Below are positions 17,499 through 26,382 of a stretch of DNA of 64,000 bases, piece after piece. This DNA comes from Microbacterium sp. ACRRU. Its GTDB lineage: Bacteria; Actinomycetota; Actinomycetes; Actinomycetales; Microbacteriaceae. Made by a program: the position numbers and the translations under genes. The stretch is taken from positions 1-64,000 of the forward strand of contig NZ_JAKRNI010000008.1 in assembly GCF_022346945.1 (NCBI RefSeq), given 5' to 3'. Positions within the stretch are counted from its first letter, which is position 1. Every line of letters begins with the position of its first letter. The notes below the pieces were generated by a model. The model was not told the origin of the DNA. It searched no databases and saw only the letters and a list, made by a program, of their open reading frames with translations.

Positions 17499-18428
17499 TC
17501 AGGACGTCAGGCGCTCGAGCAGTTCGGCGTAGCGGGCGCGCGTGCGCGTCACGATGTCGTCGGGGAGGGTGGGGGGCTCGCCCTGCTTGTCCCAGTGGGC
17601 GGCCAGCCAGTCCCGGACGATCTGCTTGTCGAAGCTCGCCATGCGCGCGGCGGGGGTCGTGCCCGTGCGCCAGGACTCGGCATCCCAATAGCGCGACGAG
17701 TCCGACGTCAGCACCTCGTCGGCCAGCGTCAGCACGCCCTCGGCGTCAAACCCGAACTCGAACTTCGTGTCGGCGAGGATCAGCCCGCGCTCCTCGGCCG
17801 TCGCGGAAGCCCGCCGGTAGATCTCGAGCGACACGTCGCGCAGCGCAGCCGCAGTGTCTTCGCCGACGAGCTCGACCGAACGCTCGAACGTGATGTTCTC
17901 GTCGTGCTCTCCCATCGGAGCCTTGTACGCCGGCGTGTACAGCGGCTCAGGCAGACGGTCGCCGTCGCGAAGACCCTCGGGAAGCGGGATGCCGCACACC
18001 GTGCGCGTCGCCTGGTACTCGGCCCAGCCCGAGCCGGTGAGGTAGCCGCGCACGACGCATTCGATCGGTTGCATGTCGAGCGACCGCACGATCATGGCGC
18101 GTCCGCGCACGGCATCCGGAATCAGCTCGTGCGGTTCGTCGCCCACGAGGATGTGGTCGGCCGCCAGGTGGTTCGGGATGCCATGTTCCCCGTCAGCACC
18201 CGCCAGCTGATCGAACCACCACAGGCTGAGTGTCGTCAGCAGCACGCCCTTGTCGGGGATGCCGGGGCTCAGGACGTGGTCGAAGGCGCTGACCCGGTCG
18301 CTCGCGACGACCAGCAGGTGCGCCGGCTGGCCCCCTTCGGCGGTGTCGGCGGGGACGTAGAGGTCGCGGACCTTGCCCGAGTAGACGTGGCGCCAGCCGT
18401 CGAGGGCGGGAGGGGGAGCGGGGATCAC
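17499..18428 (-). CDS. purC: Phosphoribosylaminoimidazole-succinocarboxamide synthase
   Basis: PurC joins aspartate to CAIR in the eighth step of purine synthesis, using ATP. The 309-residue protein shows YSGKVRDLY near the N-terminus, DRVSAFD, the central GYLTGSGW and ILADTKFEFG. The chosen start is GTG at 18428, which places homology at once; a longer form from ATG at 18455 is possible. GATAAT lies 6 bases before the GTG and could be a -10 box, which would make the transcript leaderless. Divergent from the BCCT gene. Confidence 0.92.
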   Translation of the reverse strand: MIPAPPPALDGWRHVYSGKVRDLYVPADTAEGGQPAHLLVVASDRVSAFDHVLSPGIPDKGVLLTTLSLWWFDQLAGADGEHGIPNHLAADHILVGDEPHELIPDAVRGRAMIVRSLDMQPIECVVRGYLTGSGWAEYQATRTVCGIPLPEGLRDGDRLPEPLYTPAYKAPMGEHDENITFERSVELVGEDTAAALRDVSLEIYRRASATAEERGLILADTKFEFGFDAEGVLTLADEVLTSDSSRYWDAESWRTGTTPAARMASFDKQIVRDWLAAHWDKQGEPPTLPDDIVTRTRARYAELLERLTS

Positions 18429-18547
18429 CCGCTCATTATCGCGGGTCGTTCGCATGGCCGATGGCCGTGAGGACACAGATTTTGCCACATCGGGGCGTGC
18501 GGCGCCCGCCCCCCTGTCCTCCCACGGCAAGTAGGTACCGTCGAAGA

Positions 18548-20251
18548 ATGACCGAGGCGAAACCCGACACCGAGGCATCCGTCGATCCGCACGCCGGAAG
18601 CACGCACCGCACCCTCCGCGGGTGGGTCTTCTGGCCCGCCGCCGCGATCGCGCTCGTGTTCATCGCGTTCGCGCTCCTGTTCCCTTCCGCCGCGGAAGCG
18701 GCGTTCGGTACGTTGCAGACCGCGATCGTCTCGGCGTTCAACTGGTACTACGTGCTCATCGCGGCGTTCTTCGTCGTGTTCGCGCTGACCATGGGCTTCA
18801 GCCGCTTCGGCCGCATCAAGCTCGGCGCGGACGACGACGAGCCGGAGTTCTCGACGATGTCGTGGTTCGCGCTGCTCTTCGCCGCGGGCATGGGTATCGG
18901 GCTGGTGTTCTACGGGGTGAGCGAGCCGCTCAGCCACTTCGCGTCGCCCCGGCCCGGCGTGGAGGGAACCGAGACCGAGCTCGCGCAGCAAGCCATGTCG
19001 CAGACGTTCCTCCACTGGGGCGTGCACGCGTGGTCGATCTACGTCGTGCTGGGACTCGCGCTGGCCTACGCCTTCCATCGGCGAAAGCGCCCCCGGACGA
19101 TCCGCTGGGCCCTCGAGCCGATCCTGGGGGCGCGGCTCGTGCAGGGCGCGTGGGGGAACGCCATCGACGTCGCCGCTCTCGTCGGCACGCTCTTCGGCGT
19201 CGCGACCTCGCTCGGTCTCGGCGTCATCCAGATCAGCGCCGGCCTCGAGTTCCTGAACGTGGTGCCCACCACCATCGTCAGTCAGGCGATCCTTATCGGC
19301 ATCATCACCGGTTTCGTGCTGTTCTCCGTGCTGTCCGGCGTCGGCCGCGGAATGAAGTGGCTGTCGAACATCAACCTCGTGCTCGCCGGTTTGCTCATGC
19401 TGTTCCTGCTGTTCGTCGGACCCACCGAGTTCCTCCTGCGCGATGTCGTGCAGTCCATCGGCAACTACATCCAGAACTTCATCGGTCTGTCCTTCACCGT
19501 GAGCGCGTATTCCGGCGAAGCCGGCGTGGCCTGGCAGGGCGCGTGGACCGCGTTCTACTGGGGCTGGTGGATCTCGTGGGCCCCCTTCGTCGGAATCTTC
19601 ATCGCGCGCATCTCGCGCGGACGCACGGTGCGGGAGTTCGTCACCGGCGTGATCCTGGTGCCCACGCTCGTCGGCATCCTGTGGTTCACGGTGCTCGGTG
19701 GATCGGCGATCTACGCAGAGCTGACGGGATCGGCGACCTTCGTCGGCGAGGACGGAACGGTGGATGTCTCGACGGCGCTGTTCCAGCTGCTGGAGACGGT
19801 GCCCGGTTCGGCGATTCTGACCGTCGGATTCCTGATCCTCATCGGGATCTTCTTCATCACCTCGGCCGACTCGGGCGCGCTGGTGATGAGCATGATCGCC
19901 ACGGGCGGGGAGGAGACGCCCCCGCGGTGGACCCGTATCTTCTTCACGCTCGCGACGTCGGTGATCGCGCTCGCGCTGCTCATCGCGGGCGGACTGACGG
20001 CCCTGCAGACCGCGGCGATCAGTATCGCGCTGCCGTTCAGTCTCGTGCTGCTCGCCATCTGCTGGGCCACGGTCGTGGCGTTCCGGCGTGAGATCAAGGC
20101 GTACGACCGCGTCCAGCGGGCCCGGTTCCGCGACCAGATCGGCGAGCACTACGGCCTCGAGGTCGAAGAGGCCAACCAACGCGGCATCTTCGGGTTACCC
20201 GCGTGGTGGCGGCAGCGCCGCGCGTCCGCGACCGACGCCGACGGGTCGTAA
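18548..20251 (+). CDS. BCCT-family betaine/choline/carnitine transporter
   Basis: The 567-residue carrier imports quaternary amines such as glycine betaine, usually for osmotic protection. It has 12 predicted membrane segments, the FAAGMGIGLVFYGVSEPL region and the diagnostic WGWWISWAPFVGIFIARISR. The C-terminal tail is charged, as in osmotically regulated members. The substrate cannot be fixed. Its stop codon lies inside a 142-base direct repeat, so the last ten bases of the gene are copied downstream. Confidence 0.9.
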   Translation: MTEAKPDTEASVDPHAGSTHRTLRGWVFWPAAAIALVFIAFALLFPSAAEAAFGTLQTAIVSAFNWYYVLIAAFFVVFALTMGFSRFGRIKLGADDDEPEFSTMSWFALLFAAGMGIGLVFYGVSEPLSHFASPRPGVEGTETELAQQAMSQTFLHWGVHAWSIYVVLGLALAYAFHRRKRPRTIRWALEPILGARLVQGAWGNAIDVAALVGTLFGVATSLGLGVIQISAGLEFLNVVPTTIVSQAILIGIITGFVLFSVLSGVGRGMKWLSNINLVLAGLLMLFLLFVGPTEFLLRDVVQSIGNYIQNFIGLSFTVSAYSGEAGVAWQGAWTAFYWGWWISWAPFVGIFIARISRGRTVREFVTGVILVPTLVGILWFTVLGGSAIYAELTGSATFVGEDGTVDVSTALFQLLETVPGSAILTVGFLILIGIFFITSADSGALVMSMIATGGEETPPRWTRIFFTLATSVIALALLIAGGLTALQTAAISIALPFSLVLLAICWATVVAFRREIKAYDRVQRARFRDQIGEHYGLEVEEANQRGIFGLPAWWRQRRASATDADGS

Positions 20252-20515
20252 CGCCCCCGCGTGACACGGGCGCTCGCGGCGCGCCCGCGCGCCCGCGTCG
20301 TGCGTGCGCCGGTGTGGCGTGTCGAGTGTCCAAGACACGCGGATGCCTCGCGGGGTCGTCCGCGTGTTGTGGACACTGAGCCGGGGGTCGTAACGCCCCC
20401 GCGTGACACGGGCGCTCGCGGCGTGCCCGCGCGCCCGCGTGCCGTGTTGAGTGTCCAGGACACGCGGATGCTTCGCGGGGTTGTCCGCGTGTTGTGGACA
20501 CCGAACGGGGGTCCG
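20243..20515. repeat. 142-base tandem duplication with nested palindromes
   Basis: This covers most of the 372-base gap between the BCCT and PadR genes. GGGTCGTAACGCCCCCGCGT begins both units, at 20243 and 20385. Each unit holds a palindrome: arms 20325-20343 with 20359-20377 (17 of 19 pair), and 20450-20468 with 20484-20501. The arms carry GTGTCC...GGACAC-like cores and match the array at 24.4-24.95 kb. The rest of the gap (20516-20580) shows nothing clear. Confidence 0.85.
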
Positions 20516-20580
20516 GCCGGGCGCCGCGCTCGCCGCGCGCTCGCGTCCTCCGCACCGCCCATGATGCGCCCGCAATGCGT

Positions 20581-20598
20581 TATAGTCCATGTGGACTA
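20581..20598 (+). promoter_or_regulatory. PadR promoter with overlapping operator
   Basis: TATAGT (20581-20586) is a good -10 box. TAGTCCA and TGGACTA (20583-20598) form a perfect 7-base dyad around TG that overlaps it. This is 25 bases before the PadR start, so self-repression by PadR is likely. Confidence 0.6.
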
Positions 20599-20623
20599 GT
20601 CGACAAGGACCATGGAGGGGTGG

Positions 20624-21241
20624 ATGCCGGACAGCACGCGCCTCACGCCGCTCGCGGTCATGCTCTTGGCGACCCTCCGCGAGGGAGACATGCATCCGTA
20701 CGAGATGCTGCGACTGCTGCGCGATCGCCGCGACGACCGCCTGGTCCCGCTGCAGAAGGGTACGACCTACCACACGATCGCCCGCCTCGAACGGGACGGC
20801 CTCATCGCCGAGGTGGGCGTCGACCGCGAGGGCAACCGTCCCGAGCGCACGACGTACACGCTGCTCGACGCGGGCCGGGATGCCGTGGAGGCCTGGGTGC
20901 GGGCGGAGCTGCCGCAGATCGACCGGCCGAGTGATTTCCGGGTCGCGCTCGCCGAAGCCCACAACCTCGATCGCGACGACGTCGTCGCCCTCCTCGACCG
21001 GCGCCGGGAACTCCTCGTCGCTTCGCTGGCGGAGCACCGTGCGGGGCTCGCCCGGGCGCGCGAGCGCGCCGTCGCGCGCCAGTACATGGTCGAGGTGGAG
21101 CGGCAGGCCGCTCTCCTCGACGCCGAGCTCGCGTGGCAGGACGCGCTGCACCGGAGCCTTACCGACGGCACCCTCCCCTGGGGTGTCGACGGCCCTTCTC
21201 ACCCCGAACGATTCCGCGTCTCGAAGGAGACCCCCGCATGA
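20624..21241 (+). CDS. PadR-family transcriptional regulator
   Basis: The 205-residue protein has an N-terminal PadR winged helix (residues 8-85, with REGDMHPYEMLRLLRDR and KGTTYHTIARLERDGLI) and a C-terminal helical dimerisation region with a PadR-type Vir_act_alpha_C look. It should repress itself and the coupled exporter until a toxic compound binds. The ATG at 20624 follows GGAGGGG by 4 bases; ATG at 20612 would add four residues. Its stop overlaps the exporter start (ATGA). Confidence 0.85.
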   Translation: MPDSTRLTPLAVMLLATLREGDMHPYEMLRLLRDRRDDRLVPLQKGTTYHTIARLERDGLIAEVGVDREGNRPERTTYTLLDAGRDAVEAWVRAELPQIDRPSDFRVALAEAHNLDRDDVVALLDRRRELLVASLAEHRAGLARARERAVARQYMVEVERQAALLDAELAWQDALHRSLTDGTLPWGVDGPSHPERFRVSKETPA

Positions 21242-22776
21242 CCGACTCCCGCGCCGCATCCGTGGCATCCGCTCCGCCCGAACGCAGCCCGTGGCCCGCC
21301 CTCTGGGCGCTCGTCATCGGCTTCTTCATGATCCTCGTCGACACGACGATCGTCTCGGTGGCCAACCCGGCCATCAAGGCGGCCCTGGACCCCTCGACCA
21401 ACAACCTCGACAACGTCGTGTGGGTCACGAGCGCCTACCTGCTCACCTACGCCGTCCCGCTCCCGGTCACCGGACGCCTCGGCGATCGCTTCGGCCCCAA
21501 GAACATCTACCTCGTGGGCCTGGCGATCTTCACCCTCGCCTCGCTCGCGTGCGGTCTCGCGACCTCGCTCGAGACGCTGATCATCGCGCGTGCCGTTCAG
21601 GGTCTCGGCGCCGCGCTCATGACGCCGCAGACCATGGCCGTCATCACCCGCACGTTCCCGCCCCAGCGCCGCGGGGCGGCCATGGGGCTGTGGGGAGCCA
21701 CCGCCGGCGTGGCGACGCTCGTCGGCCCTCTCGCCGGCGGTCTGCTCGTCGACGGACTCGGGTGGGAGTGGATCTTCTTCATCAACATCCCCGTCGGGAT
21801 CATCGGCTTCATCGCGGCGCTGGTGCTCGTGCCGCAGCTGCCCACGTCGACGCACAAGTTCGACCTTCTGGGGGTCGCCCTCAGCGCCGTCGGTCTCTTC
21901 CTCATCGTCTTCGGGCTGCAGGAGGGCGAGCACTTCGACTGGGCCGCGTGGATCTGGGTCATGGTCGTCGCCGGCGTGCTGGTGATGGGGCTGTTCGTGT
22001 GGACGCAGGCCCGCACGACCAGCGAGCCCCTCGTGCCGCTCGACCTGTTCCGTGACCGGAACTTCTCGATCGCGAACCTCGCGATCGCCGCGGTCGGCTT
22101 CACCGTCACCAGCATGGCGCTCCCACAGATGTTCTACCTGCAGCTCGCGCGCGGACTGACGCCGACCGAGTCGGCGCTGCTGCTGATCCCGCTGGCGATT
22201 CTCTCCGGCGCGCTGGCCCCGTCCGCTGGAAAGCTGCTCGACCGCACCGACCCGCGCTTCCTGCTCGTGCCGGGGCTGCTGCTCGTGGGCGGTTCGCTGG
22301 TGCTGTACGCCGTGCTCATCTTCGGCGATGCGCCCATCTGGGCGTTCCTCATCCCGTCCGCGCTGATGGGTGTGGGAAACGCCGGCATGTGGGGTCCGCT
22401 CGCCACCACCGCGACCCGCAACCTGCCGCCTCGTCAAGCCGGTGCCGGCGCAGGCATCTACAACACGACCCGTACCGTCGGGTCGGTGGTCGGTTCGGCA
22501 TCCATCGCCGCCTTCATGCAGGCGCGCCTCGAGGTGAACCTGCCGGGGGCGGGGGATGCCGCGGAGAGCTTCGGTTCCGGGACGCTCCCGGCCCCGGTGG
22601 TGGAAGGGTTCTCCACCGCCATGGGTCAGGCGCTGCTGTTGCCGATCGCGGTGATCTGCCTGGGGCTGATCGCGGTGCTGTTCATGCGGCGCCCGTCGGT
22701 GATCCGGCCGCACGGCTCGCCGCGGGACGCCGCGCCCGCCGCGGCACAGGGCGCCCCGGCATCCGCCGGCGAGTAA
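21238..22776 (+). CDS. MFS drug exporter, DHA2 (14-helix) family
   Basis: The 512-residue proton-driven exporter belongs to the EmrB/QacA group. Visible signatures are FFMILVDTTIVSVANPAI in helix 1, GRLGDRFGPKNIYL in the helix 2-3 loop and the motif C region GATAGVATLVGPLAGGLLVD. It probably expels drugs or antiseptics; the coupled PadR regulator and its operator make inducible resistance likely. The start overlaps the PadR stop by 4 bases. The C-terminus is Ala/Pro-rich and cytoplasmic. Confidence 0.88.
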   Translation: MTDSRAASVASAPPERSPWPALWALVIGFFMILVDTTIVSVANPAIKAALDPSTNNLDNVVWVTSAYLLTYAVPLPVTGRLGDRFGPKNIYLVGLAIFTLASLACGLATSLETLIIARAVQGLGAALMTPQTMAVITRTFPPQRRGAAMGLWGATAGVATLVGPLAGGLLVDGLGWEWIFFINIPVGIIGFIAALVLVPQLPTSTHKFDLLGVALSAVGLFLIVFGLQEGEHFDWAAWIWVMVVAGVLVMGLFVWTQARTTSEPLVPLDLFRDRNFSIANLAIAAVGFTVTSMALPQMFYLQLARGLTPTESALLLIPLAILSGALAPSAGKLLDRTDPRFLLVPGLLLVGGSLVLYAVLIFGDAPIWAFLIPSALMGVGNAGMWGPLATTATRNLPPRQAGAGAGIYNTTRTVGSVVGSASIAAFMQARLEVNLPGAGDAAESFGSGTLPAPVVEGFSTAMGQALLLPIAVICLGLIAVLFMRRPSVIRPHGSPRDAAPAAAQGAPASAGE

Positions 22777-22800
22777 GCCCGCCGGCCCCCGGGGTTGGAC

Positions 22801-22950
22801 GAGACTTCATTGCGCTGACGACTGCCGTGACAGCTGCGGGCGTTTCGTCGGCGCGATGACGTCTCTCCGGCGCCCCGGGGTCGCCGAGACTTCATTGCGC
22901 TGACGCCCGCCGCGCAGGCTGCGGGCGTTTCGTCGGCGCGATGACGTCTC
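22801..22950. repeat. Two tandem palindromes between convergent genes
   Basis: GAGACTTCATTGCGCTGACG occurs at 22801 and 22886, each followed after about 25 bases by a near-complement ending GATGACGTCTC (22845-22865 and 22930-22950). The copies are 85 bases apart. They fill the gap between the exporter and purD, which end towards each other, and could stop transcription from both sides. The family differs in sequence from the GTGTCC repeats. Confidence 0.8.
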
Positions 22951-22970
22951 GCGGGCCAGAACGGGCGGGG

Positions 22971-24242
22971 TCAGTCCTCCACGACGCGTACGGCGATGTC
23001 GGAGCGGTACTGGCCGCCCTCGAGACCGATGCGACCGAGGGCCTCGTACGCGGCGGTGCGGGCCTCGCGGAACGTCGTCCCCAGCGCGACGACGTTGAGC
23101 ACCCGGCCCCCGGTTGCGTGGAGTTCGCCGCCGCGCAGCATGGTCGCAGCGTGCGCGAGGTGCACCCCGTCGACCTCTTCGGCGTCGTCGAGACCGCGGA
23201 GGGGGCGGCCGGTGATCGGCGCCTCGGGGTACCCCTCGCTCGCCAGCACCACGGTGACTGCGGTCGCCTCGGCGAAAGCGGGACGCGGCTGGTCCTCCAG
23301 GGTGCCGGACGCCGCGGCCATGAGCAGCGTCGACAGAGGGTCGATGAGGCGCGGCAACACGACCTGAGTCTCGGGGTCGCCAAAGCGGGCGTTGAACTCG
23401 ATGACCTTCACACCCGCCTCGGTGAGGATGAGCCCGGCGTACAGCAGTCCGATGAACGGGGTGCCCTCGGCATCCATCTGTCGGATCACCGGCTCCGCGA
23501 TCTCGCGGGTGACCTGGTCGACGAACTCCTCTTCGCCGCCGAAGCGCTGCGCCAGCCAGGGCAGGGGTGAATACGCCCCCATCCCGCCGGTGTTCGGGCC
23601 CTCGTCGCCATCGCGCAGGCGCTTGAAGTCCTGCGCGGGGCTGAGGGGCAGGACGCTGTCGCCGTCGCTGAGGAAGAACAACGAGACCTCGGGGCCGGCG
23701 AGGAACTCCTCGATGAGAACGGGACCGGTCGGCAGATACGCCTCGGCATGCGCGAGGGCGGCGGCGCGGTCGGACGTGACGATGACGCCCTTGCCCGCGG
23801 CGAGCCCGTCGGCCTTGACCACGTGCGGGGCGCCGAGCTCGTCGAGCGCCGCCTCGACCCCGGCGAGATCGTGCGCGCGCACGGCTCGTCCGGTCGGCAC
23901 GCCCGCGGCATCCATGATCCGCTTGGCGTACGTCTTCGAACCCTCGAGCTGCGCCGCCGCCTTGCCCGGACCGAAGACCGGGATGCCGCGCTCGCGCAGC
24001 GCGTCGGCGACGCCCGCCACGAGGGGAGCCTCGGGGCCGATCACGACGAGGTCGATCGACTCGGTCTGCGCGAACTCCGTGACGGCGGCGGGGTCGTTGG
24101 CGTTGAGCTCGACGACGTGCGCGTCGCGGGCGATGCCGGCGTTGCCCGGGGCGGCGTAGATCGCGTGCGAGACCTCTTCGGAGCGCAAGGCGAGGATGAT
24201 GGCGTGCTCGCGCGCGCCCGAACCGAGGACCAGGATTCTCAC
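22971..24242 (-). CDS. purD: Phosphoribosylamine-glycine ligase
   Basis: PurD joins glycine to phosphoribosylamine in the second step of purine synthesis. The 423-residue ATP-grasp enzyme shows LVLGSGAREHAI at the N-terminus, APGNAGIA, the lid region VVKADGLAAGKGV, and EFNARFGDPETQ with the metal ligands. The start is GTG. Upstream lies a 760-base non-coding stretch full of palindromes, which must hold its promoter. Confidence 0.95.
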   Translation of the reverse strand: MRILVLGSGAREHAIILALRSEEVSHAIYAAPGNAGIARDAHVVELNANDPAAVTEFAQTESIDLVVIGPEAPLVAGVADALRERGIPVFGPGKAAAQLEGSKTYAKRIMDAAGVPTGRAVRAHDLAGVEAALDELGAPHVVKADGLAAGKGVIVTSDRAAALAHAEAYLPTGPVLIEEFLAGPEVSLFFLSDGDSVLPLSPAQDFKRLRDGDEGPNTGGMGAYSPLPWLAQRFGGEEEFVDQVTREIAEPVIRQMDAEGTPFIGLLYAGLILTEAGVKVIEFNARFGDPETQVVLPRLIDPLSTLLMAAASGTLEDQPRPAFAEATAVTVVLASEGYPEAPITGRPLRGLDDAEEVDGVHLAHAATMLRGGELHATGGRVLNVVALGTTFREARTAAYEALGRIGLEGGQYRSDIAVRVVED

Positions 24243-24300
24243 GCCGCCAGCCTATCGACCGCCTGTCGCGCCCGCCGCCGCGGGCCGAACGCACCGCCTC

Positions 24301-24380
24301 CCGCCGCCGCGTCCCGCCTCCCGCGGCCGCGTCCCGCCTCCCGCGGCCGCGTCCCGCCTCCCGCGGCCGCGTCCCGCGCC
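24301..24380. repeat. Four tandem copies of a 20-base repeat
   Basis: CCGCGGCCGCGTCCCGCCTC is repeated four times with exact 20-base spacing; the middle two are identical, the first differs at one base and the last at its end. It lies 58 bases upstream of the purD start. Confidence 0.85.
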
Positions 24381-24381
24381 G

Positions 24382-24960
24382 TTGAGTGTCCAGGACACGC
24401 GGACTCTTCGCGTGCGCATCCGCGTGTCTTGGACACTCAAGTCGGAGATGCGCCCGCACCCGCGGGTCACGCCCACGGCCCACCGCCTTCCGCCGCGTTG
24501 AGTGTCCAGGACACGCGGACACTTCGCGCCGGCGCCCGCGTGTTTTGGACACCGAAGCGGGGGACGCGCCCGCGTCCGCGTGTTTTGGACACCGAATCGG
24601 GAGGACGCGCCTGCGTCCGCGTGTCTTGGATAGCGGACCGGGGATGCGCCTTCCGCCGCGTGCCATACCCACGGCCCAGCGCCTTCCGCCGCGTTGAGTG
24701 TCCAAAACACGCGGACACTCCGTGCGCGCGTCCGCGTGTCTCGGACACTCACCTCGGGGATGCGCGCGCCGCCGCGGGCTGAACGCACCGCCTCCCGCCT
24801 TCCGGCGCGTTGAGTGTCCAGGACACGCGGACTCTTCGTGCCCGCGTCCGCGTGTCTTGGACACCGAATCGGGGGTTCGCCCCCCGCGCCCGCATGTCTG
24901 ACACCGAATCGGGGGTTCGCCCCCGCGCCCGCACCCCCGCGTCTCGGACACCGCCCCGGG
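24382..24960. repeat. Array of GTGTCC palindromic elements
   Basis: This is the rest of the 760-base gap between purD and the next gene (24243-25003), where I see no gene. Full elements run 24382-24440, 24499-24552, 24694-24751 and 24810-24865. Each is a left arm TTGAGTGTCCAGGACACGCG, about 15 variable bases, and the complementary right arm; the first pairs at 21 of 22 positions. Each left arm also holds the small palindrome GTGTCC-A-GGACAC. Right-arm-only fragments occur near 24575, 24616 and 24890-24955. Confidence 0.85.
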
Positions 24961-25003
24961 GGATGCGCCCGCCGGGCCGCAGCTCGCGGGTAGCGTGGAT
25001 GCC

Positions 25004-25360
25004 ATGCCTCCCCGCCGCATCGACACCGGAGACGGCCGCGCCGCGCTCGCCGTCGTCGCTGCGGGAGGGGCGCCTCGCGCCGCGACGGCGACCGCCGTGC
25101 GCTACCTGCTGCAGTTGCTGGTCGAGAAGGCTCCCGGCAACTCGGTCGAGATGCGTGTGCCCCCCTTCGGCGCCGTGCAGGTGATCGAGGGTCCTCGTCA
25201 CACCCGGGGCACGCCGCCCAACGTGGTCGAGACCGACGCCGCGACCTGGATCGCCGTCGCCACGGGAGCCGAGAGCTGGGCGGATGCCGCCGCCTCCGGG
25301 CGCATCGTCGCCTCCGGTGTGCGCGCCGACCTCAGCGCGCTGCTGCCGCTGCGTCCGTAG
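25004..25360 (+). CDS. Sterol carrier family protein
   Basis: The 118-residue protein matches the small actinobacterial SCP-like proteins often found beside purD. It has an RYLLQLLVEKAPGNSVEMRVPPFGAVQV core and VETDAATWIAVATG, which recalls the SCP2 fold (hydrophobic tunnel, one alpha/beta domain); the first stretch is quoted as RYLLQLLVEKAPGNSVEMRV for brevity. Its ligand is unknown. The ATG is chosen at 25004; TAGCGT at 24991-24996 is close enough to be a -10 box of a nearly leaderless transcript. Converges on kdgK. Confidence 0.7.
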   Translation: MPPRRIDTGDGRAALAVVAAGGAPRAATATAVRYLLQLLVEKAPGNSVEMRVPPFGAVQVIEGPRHTRGTPPNVVETDAATWIAVATGAESWADAAASGRIVASGVRADLSALLPLRP

Positions 25361-25446
25361 CGCGCCGGCTGGGCGTACCCCCGCGCCGCCCGAGGCGCCG
25401 CGCACTCGTGCCGCGGCCACGCGGCGGCCGGCAAGCGCGCATCGCG

Positions 25447-26382
25447 TCAGCGCCGGACGGGGTCTCCGCCGTCGCCCCGGAGGAATTGCTCGAGCTCGCG
25501 CCGGGTCGGGGCCGCTTCCCAATCGCCGGGCACGAGACACGCCATCGCCCCGCACGCGTTGGCGCGCACGAGCGCGTCGGCGGTGTCGCGCCCCTCCAGG
25601 AACGCGCTGAGGTAGCCGGCGACGAACGCGTCGCCGGCACCGACCGTGTCGAGAGGGTCGATGACGAATCCGGGGGACTGCGTGACGCCCGTCCTCGTGA
25701 CGACGGCAGCTCCTTCGGGTCCGCGCTTGACGATCACCTGCTCCACGCCGGCCGTGAGCAGCCCGCCCTCGGCATCCGCTCCGAGGAGCGCGAGCTCGTC
25801 CGCGCCGCCGAACACCAGGGTCGCGCGCTCCGCGACCCCGCGGAGGATCGGTCCCGCGACCTCGGGGGAGGCGAGGGCCGAACGGTAGTTGACGTCGAAG
25901 CTCACCGGCACACCGGCAGCGTGGGCGCGCTCGACCGACGCGACGATCGCGGCGTGCGCGCCGTCGGACAGCAACGGGGTGATCCCGGTCACGTGCAGGA
26001 GGTCGGCGCCCTCGATCCATCCGTCCGGAACGTCCGCGGTGGTCAGGCGGGAGCCGGCCGATCCGCGCCGGTAGTAGTGCACGGCAGTGGATGCCGCGGA
26101 CGGGCGTTCCTTGAGCATCAGCCCCGTGGGTGCGTCGTCGTCGACGATGGCGCGTACGTCCAGCCCCTCGCCGCGCAGCTCGCGGACGAGGCGTTCGCCG
26201 AGCGGGTCATCGCCGACGCGGCCGAGCCACGACGTCGTGATGCCGAGGCGCTGCAGGCCCACCGCGACGTTGCTCTCGGCCCCGCCGATGCCGAGGGCGA
26301 GCGACGCGGCGTGGCGCAGCGATCCGATCTCCGTCGTTCGGGCGAGCGCCATGGTCTCGCCGAGCGTGATGACCGTGGGCAT
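25447..26382 (-). CDS. kdgK: 2-keto-3-deoxygluconate kinase (PfkB family)
   Basis: KdgK phosphorylates 2-keto-3-deoxygluconate to KDPG, the step before Eda. The 311-residue sugar kinase has GGAESNVAVGLQRLG near residue 33 and the PfkB signature DTVGAGDAFVAGY near residue 250, with the catalytic Asp in GAGD. The ATG overlaps the eda stop by one base (TGATG), so it is the last, translationally coupled gene of the hexuronate operon. Confidence 0.9.
   Translation of the reverse strand: MPTVITLGETMALARTTEIGSLRHAASLALGIGGAESNVAVGLQRLGITTSWLGRVGDDPLGERLVRELRGEGLDVRAIVDDDAPTGLMLKERPSAASTAVHYYRRGSAGSRLTTADVPDGWIEGADLLHVTGITPLLSDGAHAAIVASVERAHAAGVPVSFDVNYRSALASPEVAGPILRGVAERATLVFGGADELALLGADAEGGLLTAGVEQVIVKRGPEGAAVVTRTGVTQSPGFVIDPLDTVGAGDAFVAGYLSAFLEGRDTADALVRANACGAMACLVPGDWEAAPTRRELEQFLRGDGGDPVRR

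Noticed and set aside
25361..25446. Terminator between the sterol carrier gene and kdgK
   Set aside because: The gap is GC-rich with several weak stems; none stands out.
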